A DNA stretch of 64,000 nucleotides from Spiroplasma_E ixodetis_B (GTDB taxonomy: Bacteria; Bacillota_I; Bacilli_A; Mycoplasmatales; VBWQ01), in NCBI RefSeq assembly GCF_040369795.1, contig NZ_AP028955.1, positions 186,001 through 250,000 of the forward strand, written 5' to 3'. A program made the position numbers and the translations under genes. This document shows positions 54,285-64,000 of the stretch, piece after piece. A model generated the notes under the pieces. That model saw only the letters and a list, made by a program, of their open reading frames with translations, did no database searches and was not told where the DNA came from. The first letter of the stretch is position 1; every line of letters begins with the position of its first letter.

Positions 54285-54661
54285 CTGTTTGATACAAACT
54301 AGAGAAAAAAATGAATCAAAAACTTTTGAAATTTTAAAAAAAGAATTAAATCGAAAATTTAAAAGAAATAAATTTTCAAAAAAATATTGCCAATCAATCA
54401 ATGAAACGAAAAATGACAAGAAAATATTGCATTTTCAAAATATTTAGAACCTAAACATATAAAAAAAATAAAAGATGTTTTTGCTGAAAATAAAAAAGAA
54501 AAGTATCGAATTGAATCCGAAGAAAAAACAAAAGAAATATGATCAGAATTTCAAGAATGAAAAAATAAACTAAAAGAGTTAGAAAAAGAAGTTAGTGAAA
54601 CTAGAGTAAATGGATTTATTCCAAAAGAGGATAATAGAGAAAAATCACCAGCTAGAACTAT

Positions 54662-55811
54662 AGACATATTCCGTAAATAAATTTTTTAAAAGTCAATTAA
54701 TAATTTAAAATTTATTTTATAATTTCTTTATTAATAAATTAATAAGGTGTTGATAAAAATGAATTTTGAAAATTTAAAAAAATTAAAAAATGAACAATTT
54801 TATAGATATTTTGGTATAAAACGTTTTCATTTTGATGAAATGTTAACAAAATTAATTGAAATAGAAAATTTAAAAAAAACTAAAGGTAGAAAATATAAAC
54901 TTTCAGTTGAAGAAAGATTGATGATGACTTTAGTATACTGAAAAGAATATTATACTTTTTTCCAAATGAGTATTAAATATAAAATGAGTGCATCAAGTTG
55001 TTTTCGAAATATTACTTGAGTAGAAAATAAACTTAGTGATGACAAAGATTATCAGTTTTTAAAAACAAAATATAAATCAAAAATTGAGAAAAAACAAGAA
55101 TATTTAAATGAATTTCAATTTTATTTAATTGATTCAACTGAAATTGAAATTGAAAGACCAACTAAAAAAACTACAGTTAGAATATTTTTCTGGTAAAAGT
55201 TGAATGTTTTCTATAAAATTTCAAATTATATATGACTTTTTTAATAAAAAAATTGTTGATATTTTTGCTGATAATGGAAAAGTACATGATTTTCAAATAT
55301 TAAAAAATTCAAATCTTGAATTTTCAGAAAAAACAATAATTATTGGTGATTTGGGATATCAAGGAATACAAAATATTTATAAAAATACTATATTACCAAT
55401 TAAAAAACTAAAAATAAAAAATTAACTAAACAAGAAAAAATCTACAATAAAATTATTTCAAAAATTAGAATTAAAGTTGAACATGTTTTTGCTTGATTAA
55501 AAAGATTCAAAATTTTAATAAATAAATGTAGAAAAAGTATATTTAGACTTATGTACTTAAGATTTAACTTACTTTGTGAAATTTTTAATAAAACAAAACC
55601 ATTAAAATAAAAAAATATTTTTAATATTTTTTTAAAAATTTAAATTTTTATCAAGTTAATATAAAAATAATATTAACAATTTTTGTGTTTGAAATATAAA
55701 TTTATTTTTAAAGTATTTTTTTAAAAATATTAACTTCTATAATTATTAACACTAAAAAATTTATAAATATTATTATTGACAATTGATTAAATTTATTTAC
55801 GGAATATGTCT
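54662..55811 (+). mobile_element. IS5-family-like element, copy 5
   Basis: Full length with both inverted repeats; target duplication TAT (54659-54661, 55812-55814). Confidence 0.92.
54759..55610 (+). pseudogene. IS5-like transposase, second frame broken
   Basis: Frame one is open to the seven-A run. Frame two has lost one A (LPIKKLKIKN then stop, near 55425), so the catalytic Glu is out of frame. Ends at 55608-55610. Confidence 0.82.
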
Positions 55812-56013
55812 TATGAAAAGAATGGGTCTATAACTTTAAAAAAATATTACAACTTTAATTTATCAAATTTATTATTCTATACACAATATTCAAAATTTGG
55901 TAAATTAGTTTTTTATTTATTTGAAAGTTATATAATAAAACATAAGTAGTTACAAAATACTTAGATTTTAGAGAAATGAGAAATTATTAAAGAAGGGAAA
56001 AATAGAAAGAAAT

Positions 56014-56059
56014 ATGCAATTTTATTTACAAGCTGATGTTGGTCAAGCTGTTATAAATA
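56014..56059 (+). pseudogene. Start of an unknown gene cut by IS630
   Basis: ATG 56014, with AAGAAGGG upstream, codes MQFYLQADVGQAVIN before the IS630 insertion. Nothing more remains. Confidence 0.3.
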
Positions 56060-56061
56060 TA

Positions 56062-56548
56062 GCTAACTAAAGTAATGTTTACTCATATCTTGAAAAATAA
56101 AATCAATAGCTTTTTTAATATTTGGTCAATAATTTGGTAATATTTTTCTTATATTATGTTTTATAGCAAATCAAAAATGTTCAATTGGATTTAAATTAGG
56201 AGAATATGGTGGAAGAAATAATAGTTTGCATCCAGCATTTTCAATTAATTGTTGTGTTAATTTAGATTTATGAAACGTTGCATTATCTAAAACTATAATT
56301 TGTCCATGCTTTAATACTGGAATTAGTATATTTTTTACATATGATTCAAAAATTTTACTGTTGCAATGTCCTTCAAATGCTCATAGGGCTTTTAATTTAC
56401 CTTTATTTAGTGAAACAATTATACTCATTCTTTTTATTTTATATGCGGATTTATTATCAAATAATCTTTTACCTTTTTCAGATCAAGCATATTTATAAAA
56501 TTCATTATCATCAATTCCAGATTCATCAATATATACTAAATCTTCATT
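56062..56548 (-). mobile_element. IS630-family C-terminal half
   Basis: Minus-strand transposase from NEDLVYIDESGIDDNEF to the stop at 56063-56065, with all three DDE residues. The N-terminal half is missing beyond the IS5-like copy at 56549. Confidence 0.85.
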
Positions 56549-57420
56549 AGACATATTCCGTAAATAAATTTAATCAATTGTCAATAATAATATTTATAAA
56601 TTTTTTAGTGTTAATAATTATAGAAGTTAATATTTTTAAAAAAATACTTTAAAAATAAATTTATATTTCAAACACAAAAATTGTTAATATTATTTTTATA
56701 TTAACTTGATAAAAATTTAAATTTTTAAAAAAATATTAAAAATATTTTTTTATTTTAATGGTTTTTTTTTATTAAAAATTTCACAAAGTAAGTTAAATCT
56801 TAAGTACATAAGTCTAAATATACTTTTTCTACATTTATTTATTAAAATTTTGAATCTTTTTAATCAAGCAAAAACATGTTCAACTTTAATTCTAATTTTT
56901 GAAATAATTTTATTGTAGATTTTTTCTTGTTTAGTTAATTTTTATTTTTAGTTTTTTAATTGGTAATATAGTATTTTTATAAATATTTTGTATTCCTTGA
57001 TATCCCAAATCACCAATAATTATTGTTTTTCTGAAAATTCAAGATTTGAATTTTTTAATATTTGAAAATCATGTACTTTTCCATTATCAGCAAAAATATC
57101 AACATTTTTTTATTAAAAAGTCATATATAATTTGAAATTTTATAGAAAACATTCAACTTTTACCAGAAAAATATTCTAACTGTAGTTTTTTTTAGTTGGT
57201 CTTTCAATTTCAATTTCAGTTGAATCAATTAAATAAAATTGAAATTCATTTAAATCTTCTTGTTTTTTCTCAATTTTTGATTTATATTTTGTTTTTAAAA
57301 ACTGATAATCTTTGTCATCACTAAGTTTATTTTCTACTCAAGTAATATTTCGAAAACAACTTGATGCACTCATTTTATATTTAATACTCATTTGGAAAAA
57401 AGTATAATATTCTTTTCAGT

Positions 57421-58570
57421 AGACATATTCCGTAAATAAATTTTTTAAAAGTCAATTAATAATTTAAAATTTATTTTATAATTTCTTTATTAATAAATTA
57501 ATAAGGTGTTGATAAAAATGAATTTTGAAAATTTAAAAAAATTAAAAAATGAACAATTTTATAGATATTTTGGTATAAAACGTTTTCATTTTGATGAAAT
57601 GTTAACAAAATTAATTGAAATAGAAAATTTAAAAAAAACTAAAGGTAGAAAATATAAACTTTCAGTTGAAGAAAGATTGATGATGACTTTAGTATACTGA
57701 AAAGAATATTATACTTTTTCCAAATGAGTATTAAATATAAAATGAGTGCATCAAGTTGTTTTCGAAATATTACTTGAGTAGAAAATAAACTTAGTGATGA
57801 CAAAGATTATCAGTTTTTAAAAACAAAATATAAATCAAAAATTGAGAAAAAACAAGAAGATTTAAATGAATTTCAATTTTATTTAATTGATTCAACTGAA
57901 ATTGAAATTGAAAGACCAACTAAAAAAACTACAGTTAGAATATTTTTCTGGTAAAAGTTGAATGTTTTCTATAAAATTTCAAATTATATATGACTTTTTT
58001 AATAAAAAAATTGTTGATATTTTTGCTGATAATGGAAAAGTACATGATTTTCAAATATTAAAAAATTCAAATCTTGAATTTTCAGAAAAAACAATAATTA
58101 TTGGTGATTTGGGATATCAAGGAATACAAAATATTTATAAAAATACTATATTACCAATTAAAAAAACTAAAAATAAAAAATTAACTAAACAAGAAAAAAT
58201 CTACAATAAAATTATTTCAAAAATTAGAATTAAAGTTGAACATGTTTTTGCTTGATTAAAAATATTCAAAATTTTAATAAATAAATGTAGAAAAAGTATA
58301 TTTAGACTTATGTACTTAAGATTTAACTTACTTTGTGAAATTTTTAATAAAACAAAACCATTAAAATAAAAAAATATTAAAAATATTTTTTTAAAAATTT
58401 AAATTTTTATCAAGTTAATATAAAAATAATATTAACAATTTTTGTGTTTGAAATATAAATTTATTTTTAAAGTATTTTTTTAAAAATATTAACTTCTATA
58501 ATTATTAACACTAAAAAATTTATAAATATTATTATTGACAATTGATTAAATTTATTTACGGAATATGTCT
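57421..58570 (+). mobile_element. IS5-family-like element (inner, plus), nested in the outer copy
   Basis: Full length, inserted in the transposase gene of an opposite-facing copy of the same element, with AGT duplicated (57418-57420, 58571-58573). Confidence 0.93.
57518..58369 (+). pseudogene. IS5-like transposase of the inner copy
   Basis: Frame one lacks one T in EYYTFFQ (near 57713), which shifts it early. Frame two is open from 57961 to 58367-58369. The run at the frame junction is seven A. Confidence 0.82.
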
Positions 58571-59064
58571 AGTATACTAAAGTCATCATCAATCTTTCTT
58601 CAACTGAAAGTTTATATTTTCTACCTTTAGTTTTTTTTAAATTTTCTATTTCAATTAATTTTGTTAACATTTCATCAAAATGAAAACGTTTTATACCAAA
58701 ATATCTATAAAATTGTTCATTTTTTAATTTTTTTAAATTTTCAAAATTCATTTTTATCAACACCTTATTAATTTATTAATAAAGAAATTATAAAATAAAT
58801 TTTAAATTATTAATTGACTTTTAAAAAATTTATTTACGGAATATGTCTTTTAAAATAAAGTAATAAATTTTATTTTAATTTTATAGTAGAAAAATGAAAA
58901 AATTATTTTTTTTATTACACATTTTTACAATAATAATTTTATATTTATTTTATTTTTAATAAATAAAATATATAATTGTTTTTTTTAAAAAATATTATAT
59001 AATTTTGTTTGTATTATTTAACTTAAAGTTTAGTATAAATAAACAAAAGGAGAAAATAATCAAT

Positions 59065-59598
59065 ATGAAAATTGGAAGAAAGTTAAAAACTTTAAGATTG
59101 AAACACAATTTAACTATGGAAGAGTTAGGGAAACGTTGTGATTTATCAAAGGGATTTATTAGTCAGTTAGAGCATGATGTTTCTTCACCCAGTATTGAAA
59201 CACTAAAAAGTATTTTAGATATTTTTGATTGTCCATTATCAACCTTTTTTGCTGGTGAAGTAAAAGAAAAAATAGTTTTTAAATCACAAGATGTTACTGT
59301 TAGTGACGAAGAAGATTATCAAATAAAATGAATTATTCCTAATGCTCAAAAATTAACATTAGAACCAGTAATTTTAACTTTAAAACCATTTGGTAATTCA
59401 AATAAAATTCCGCCATTTCAAGGTCAGATCTTTGGATATGTATTAAGTGGAACAGTATTTGTTCATTATGGTGCAACGAGATTAAAAGCAGTAGCTAATG
59501 AAGCATTTTATATTAAAGGTAATGAAAAACATTATTTAGAAAATCCCAATAATTCAATTGTAACTATTTTATGAGTTTCAAATCCACGAATTTTTTAA
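59065..59598 (+). CDS. XRE-type regulator with cupin domain (probable pot regulator)
   Basis: 177 residues. N-terminal helix-turn-helix: IGRKLKTLRLKHNLTMEELG ... SKGFISQLEHDVSSPSIETL (about 1-65). C-terminal cupin barrel: GQIFGYVLSGTVFVHYG and EAFYIKGNEKHYLENP. Proteins with this layout (PuuR-like) sense small ligands; the gene directly precedes potA (20 bases), so it probably controls polyamine uptake. AAAGGAG 10-11 bases upstream; TATAAT at 58998-59003. The promoter region 58849-59064 is extremely AT-rich. Confidence 0.85.
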
Positions 59599-59618
59599 AC
59601 CATTTAAAGGAGGAAATT

Positions 59619-60671
59619 ATGAGTGTAAATATTTTAGAATTACGTAATATTACCAAAGAATATGATGGTAAAGTTGTTTTAAAAGGAATTAGTTTAAATA
59701 TTCATGAAGGTGAATTTCTTACCATTCTTGGTCCTAGTGGTTGTGGTAAAACAACATTATTAAGGATTATTGCTGGTTTTGAACAACAAAACAATGGTCA
59801 ATTATTGTTTAAAGGTAAGGATTTAACTAAAATTCCAATTCATAAAAGAGAAATAAATACTATTTTTCAAAATTATGCTTTATTTCCACATTTAAATGTT
59901 TTTGATAATATTGCTTATGGTTTAAAGTTAAGAAAAATTGATCGTGAAAAAATCAAAAAAGAAGTTAAAAAAGCTTTAGATTTGGTTAAATTAAATGGTA
60001 TGGAAGATAAAGATGTTAATGATTTATCTGGTGGTCAAAAACAAAGAGTAGCAGTAGCTAGAGCATTAGTTCTTAATCCTAAAATTTTATTATTAGATGA
60101 ACCTTTTGCTGCTTTGGATTTGAAATTACGTCAACAAATGCAAGTAGAATTAAAAAAAATTCAAGAAGAAATTAGTATTACTTTTATCTTTATTACTCAT
60201 GATCAAGAAGAAGCATTTATTATGTCAGATCGGGTAGTTGTTTTAAATCAAGGTCAAATTCAACAAATTGGGACGCCACAAGATATTTACAATGAGCCCG
60301 AAAATAAATGAACATCACAGTTTGTTGGTAGCTCGAATGTTATTGAAAATGGTGTATTTGTTAATGATTATTGTGTTCGTTTTGACGGTAAAAAATTTGC
60401 ATGTTCTGATACTGGTTTTGGTGAACAAGAACGTAATATTGATATTGTTATTCGACCAGAAGATATTGATTTAGTTAATGCAGGTAGTGGTTTTTTTGAT
60501 GGAACTATTAAAACTATTGCTTTTAAAGGATTATTATGAGAAATTGAAATTATTGCTAATAAACACAAATGGATAGTTCATACTACTGATAATTTTGAAG
60601 TAGGTAACCGTGTTGGTTTAAAATGAAATGTTGAAGATATTCATGTTATGTGAAAAGAAATTGAAGAGTAA
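59619..60671 (+). CDS. potA: Spermidine/putrescine ABC transporter ATPase PotA
   Basis: 350 residues. Walker A LGPSGCGKTT, Q-loop FQNYALFPH, signature LSGGQKQRVAVARAL, Walker B ILLLDEPFAALD, switch His in FITHDQEEA. C-terminal TOBE-like regulatory part (IVIRPEDIDLV). AAAGGAGG is seven bases upstream. potB starts two bases after its stop. Confidence 0.95.
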
Positions 60672-60672
60672 A

Positions 60673-61776
60673 ATGAAAAATTTGTTTAAACGTAATATTA
60701 AAACACAAATTTTAAAATCACAAGATATGTTAGTTAATAATTCAAATCCAGAAAAAATTATTGATAATCAAAATAAAAAAAAGTATAGATTTAAAAAATG
60801 GTTTAAACTTAAAAAAAATAATGTTTCTTTACAAGAGGTAGCAAAAAATAAATCGAAAATGAAACGAGCAAAAAATAAAAAAGCATTGTTATGTTGAAAA
60901 AAAACAAACCAAAAAATAACTTTTATTAAAAATAAAATCAAAGATAAATCAGTAAATTTTGGTTTTAAATCATGAGTTACGCTTGCTTATCCATATTTAT
61001 TGGTGATGCTAATTTTAATTGTATTGCCATTATTAATTGTAATTTTATATTCAATTATTAAAGCAACTAATAATGCTTGAATATTTCGTTTTACATTTAG
61101 TAATTTTAATGATTTTTTTAAAGAAAATAGCTATGTTATGGTTTTATTACGTTCAATTGGTTATTCATTTGTTGCCACTTTAATTGCTGTTATTTTCGGT
61201 TATCCCATTGCTTATATTATGGCTTTTATGTCCACAAAAATTGCTTCAAAAAATATTTGAGTTTTAGTTACTTTACCAATTTGAATTAACATTTTATTAC
61301 GTACAATTGGATTACAAATTATTTTTAGTATTTTAGGTCCTAATGTTTTATTAGGAACTCCAATTGGTATTATTTTAGCAATTGTTTATATGTTTATGCC
61401 TTTCGTTATTTTACCGATTTATAATTCTTTAGAAAAAACAGATCGCAATTTATTAGAAGTAAGTCAAGATTTAGGAGCTTCTAAGATGAAAACATTTTGA
61501 AAAGTTACCTTTCTTTTTTCAGTGCCTGGTATTGTTTCTGGTTTTACTTTGATGATGTTAAGTGCTATGACTTCACTAGTAGTAGTTAAATATATTGGTG
61601 AAGGAAAAACTATTTTAATTGCAAATATTATTGAGTCATATTTTTATCGTGGTGCTAATTTTGCTTATGGTGCTGCTATTTCTGTTATTTTAGGTATTAT
61701 TGTTTTAATTATTATTTTTTCTTTAAAAGCGATTGGTAGTTGAGCTACTGGTAAAAAAATAGGAGGTATTAATTAA
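60673..61776 (+). CDS. potB: Spermidine/putrescine ABC transporter permease PotB
   Basis: 367 residues. About 100 N-terminal residues are a Lys/Asn-rich cytoplasmic extension that typical PotB proteins lack. Six membrane segments follow, from VTLAYPYLLVMLILIVLPLL, with the EAA-like loop LEVSQDLGASKMKTFWKVTF that contacts PotA. Overlaps potCD by one base (TAATG). Confidence 0.92.
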
Positions 61777-64000
61777 TGAGATCTTTTTTTAAAAATAGTT
61801 ATTTAGCTATTATCTTTTTATTATTTTATACTCCAATTTTAGTTTTAATGATATTCTCTTTTAATGGTGGTGATTCAGTTCGCAGTTGAAATTCTTGATC
61901 ATTGTGGCCTTATTACGATTTATTTCAACAAAGTGAACTTTGAGAATCGGTTAGTGTAACATTAATTGTTGCTTTTATTTCTACTTTTGTTGGTGTTGTT
62001 ATTGGTACGTTTGCTGCTTTGGGTTTAAGTAAAACAAAAAAAATAACACGTAACATTACTTTAGGGATTACTAATATTCCTTTAGTTAATGCTGATATTG
62101 TTACTGCTGTTTCTTTAATGTTATTATTTATGGCATTTGGTTTTAGTTTTGGTCTTGGAACATTAATTTTTGCTCATATTTCTTTTAATATTCCTTATGT
62201 TATTATTACTGTTTTACCAAAAATTAAATCAATAAATATGTCACAATTAGAAGCAAGTCAAGATTTAGGAGCGACCCCTTGATATACGCTACGTAAAATT
62301 GTATTACCAACAATTAAACCAGCAATAATTGCCGGTGCAGCTATTGCGTTTGCTATGAGTTTTGATGATTTTTTAATTTCTTATTTTACTGGTGGTAATA
62401 CTTCTAACGTTTCAACTTTTATTTATTCTTTAAAACGAATTAAGCCTTATATTAATGCTTTTTCAACAATTATTATTTTATTAATTGCAGTACTTATTAT
62501 TTCTTGAAATACTTATGTTCTTTGCAAAAAACAAATTAAACAACGTAATGAAAAAATTGATAAAGGTATTTATCATGATAAAAAAATTATTAAAACTGAG
62601 AAGTTGTTAACTAAATATTATTTACAATTAAATAGTTTTAACTATAAAAAGGTTAAGAGTAAAGGTAGAAAGCGTAAATCATTATATAGTGATGGTAATT
62701 TTGAAATTGTAACTGAGCAAGATATTATTAAAATTCAAGATTATATTAAAAATCACCCGAAACTTATTAATCAAATTTCTAAACTTGAAGCAAAACTTGA
62801 GATAGAATCAATTTGAATTGAACATATAAAGAATAAGATTAAAAAAAAGAAAGAGTTGAAAGAAGAACGCTCAAAATCAAGAAGAGAGAAGTATCGTTTT
62901 TTACTATGACCGTGAAAATTAATTATGATTAGTATCATCTTATTATCAAGTTTTATTAGTTTGGGTGTTTTCTATATTTATACTAATGTTTATGATTTAT
63001 CAATTGCTAATTGAGGCGAATATATGAATCCCAATATTTTAAAAGAATTTGAAAATAAATATCAAGTCAAAATAAAATACTCAACTTTTGATGATAATGA
63101 ATCATTGTATGCTAAATTGTATACTACTAGTTATGATGTAATGGTTCCTAGTGATTATATGGTTGCTAAATTAGCAAGTGAAGATAAACTTTTTCCAATT
63201 GCAACAAAAAATTCTGCAGGTGATATTGAGTATGATAGTAGAATTGATTTTAATCCAAAAGAAGATATTAATCATGATTTATATGAATTAATGAATAAAT
63301 ATCAAGTTGAAAATAGTGATGTAATTTTAAATAAATTTGGTTTAAATAGTTATAGTATTCCTTATTTTTGAGGTGATGTTGTATTAGTAATTAATACTAC
63401 TAATGAAAATATCCTTCGTGATCTTGGTATTAATGATGATGGTTCAAATGTTCAATGAAGTGTTTTAACAGATGCTGAAAAATTGGGTAAACGTATCGTT
63501 TTAAATGATGATATGTATAACTTATTTATGACTGCGCTTACTGATTTACACTATAAAAATAAATGAGGAGAAAATACTGGTTCAGATCAATATAATCAAG
63601 TAGGAAATGAATTTTCTGATAATATTAATGCTCATAGTCCAATTGAAATTAAAGATGCAACTGATTGGTTAGAACCAGTTATCAAAAATAAAAATACAAA
63701 ATTATTAAATGATGATATTGTTGATGAAATTAGCGATAAAAATAAATGGGATGTAGCAATGATGTATAACGGTGATTTATTATCTGCAATTGCTGATAAT
63801 CCTGATCTTTATAATGGTAAGTACCTTGTTGTTAGACCATATATGGGAACTAATGTTTGAAATGATGATATGGTAATTAGTAAAGATTCTCCTCATAAAG
63901 ATTTAGCTTTTAAATTTATTAATTATATAATGCAAAAGCAAACACAAGTTGATTTAAGTAGTGAATTTGGTTATACCTCACCTTTACAAGCAACTATGGA
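61776..64000 (+). CDS. potCD: PotCD fusion: permease PotC plus polyamine-binding PotD (runs off the window)
   Basis: At least 741 residues without stop. Residues 1-260 form the PotC permease (LAIIFLLFYTPILVLMIFSF start; EAA loop LEASQDLGATPWYTLRKIVL). Residues about 260-375 are a charged Lys-rich linker with LEAKLEIESI. A further membrane segment IMISIILLSSFISLGVFYIY (about 381-405) is followed by a PotD-type binding domain: NWGEYMNPNILKEFENKYQV, YDVMVPSDYMVAKL and RPYMGTNVWNDDMVISKDSP. The binding protein is thus tethered to its transporter, as known for other Mollicutes. AGGAGG precedes the ATG. Confidence 0.93.

Larger units (their letters stand above)
54198..55949 (+). pseudogene. Unknown gene broken by stops, an IS3 scar and an IS5-like insertion
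   Basis: ATG 54198 behind TGGAGAAAA gives MKKEKKSNKN then TAG. Later frames read KNESKTFEILKKELNRKF, then (shifted) NQWNEKWQENIAFSKYLEPK and a charged coiled-coil IWSEFQEWKNKLKELEKEVS up to the IS5-like copy at 54662. Beyond it YEKNGSITLKKYYNFNLSNL and LFYTQYSKFGKLVFYLFESY continue to TAG 55947-55949. Probably one original gene of about 200-250 codons. Family not recognised. Confidence 0.45.
56549..58848 (-). mobile_element. IS5-family-like element (outer, minus), split by another copy
   Basis: Its two parts are 56549-57420 and 58571-58848. The transposase start is at 58751 and stop at 56750-56752 (minus). Left flank is IS630 coding sequence, right flank unrelated, so no matching target duplication remains. 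Confidence 0.9.

Noticed and set aside
59005..59064. Upstream extension of the XRE regulator
   Set aside because: An in-frame upstream start exists, but the AAAGGAG and the domain boundary support ATG 59065.

Overview
The window looks like a piece of a Spiroplasma chromosome. It is very AT-rich, and TGA must be read as tryptophan (genetic code 4): secA, polA, gap, pgk, the pot genes and others stay open only then. Gene content fits (PotCD fusion, SufS/SufU pair, Mollicute-style lipoproteins, SecA without a C-terminal zinc motif). The density of decaying insertion sequences suggests a relaxed or host-restricted lineage; I cannot name the species from sequence alone. No tRNA or rRNA gene and no CRISPR array was seen.

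Layout. 1-5.5 kb: an IS-split hypothetical gene, an IS3 copy, a frameshifted choline-kinase-like gene, then an ATR-type adenosyltransferase and rdgB. 4.9-12.1 kb: an IS graveyard holding a tandem array of a 1480-bp unit (IS630 plus an IS3 fragment). 12.3-14.7 kb: secA. 14.8-18.6 kb: more IS fragments and a helicase remnant. 18.9-19.35 kb: two tandem structured, terminator-ended segments that may be small RNAs. 19.4-27.7 kb: housekeeping block polA, mutM, dnaB, dnaI, gap, pgk. 27.7-32.1 kb: decay and IS. 32.4-35.0 kb: rpmG, pepP, efp, Asp23-like gene, nusB. 35-40 kb: IS and broken genes. 40-44.6 kb (minus strand): membrane protein, HIT protein, two large lipoproteins. 44.9-47.2 kb: sufS, sufU, 5-formyl-THF cyclo-ligase. 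47.3-52.2 kb: IS junctions. 52.3-53.8 kb: a four-helix membrane protein with a degenerate HNH-like tail. 54.2-58.8 kb: a broken gene and nested IS5 copies. 59.1-64.0 kb: cupin-type regulator followed by potA, potB and potCD, which runs off the window.

Five IS families account for about half of the window: IS5-like (3-bp target duplications seen directly), IS256, IS630 (TA targets), IS3 (IS150-type two-ORF arrangement) and IS1595/ISXO2-like. Nearly every transposase carries stops or frameshifts. Two IS5-like copies (6498-7536 and 30899-32049) keep both reading frames open and are the best candidates for recent activity. The functional blocks are short operons: DNA replication and repair (polA-mutM, dnaB-dnaI), lower glycolysis (gap, pgk), translation and transcription factors (efp, nusB), iron-sulfur assembly (sufS-sufU), and polyamine uptake (regulator-potA-potB-potCD).
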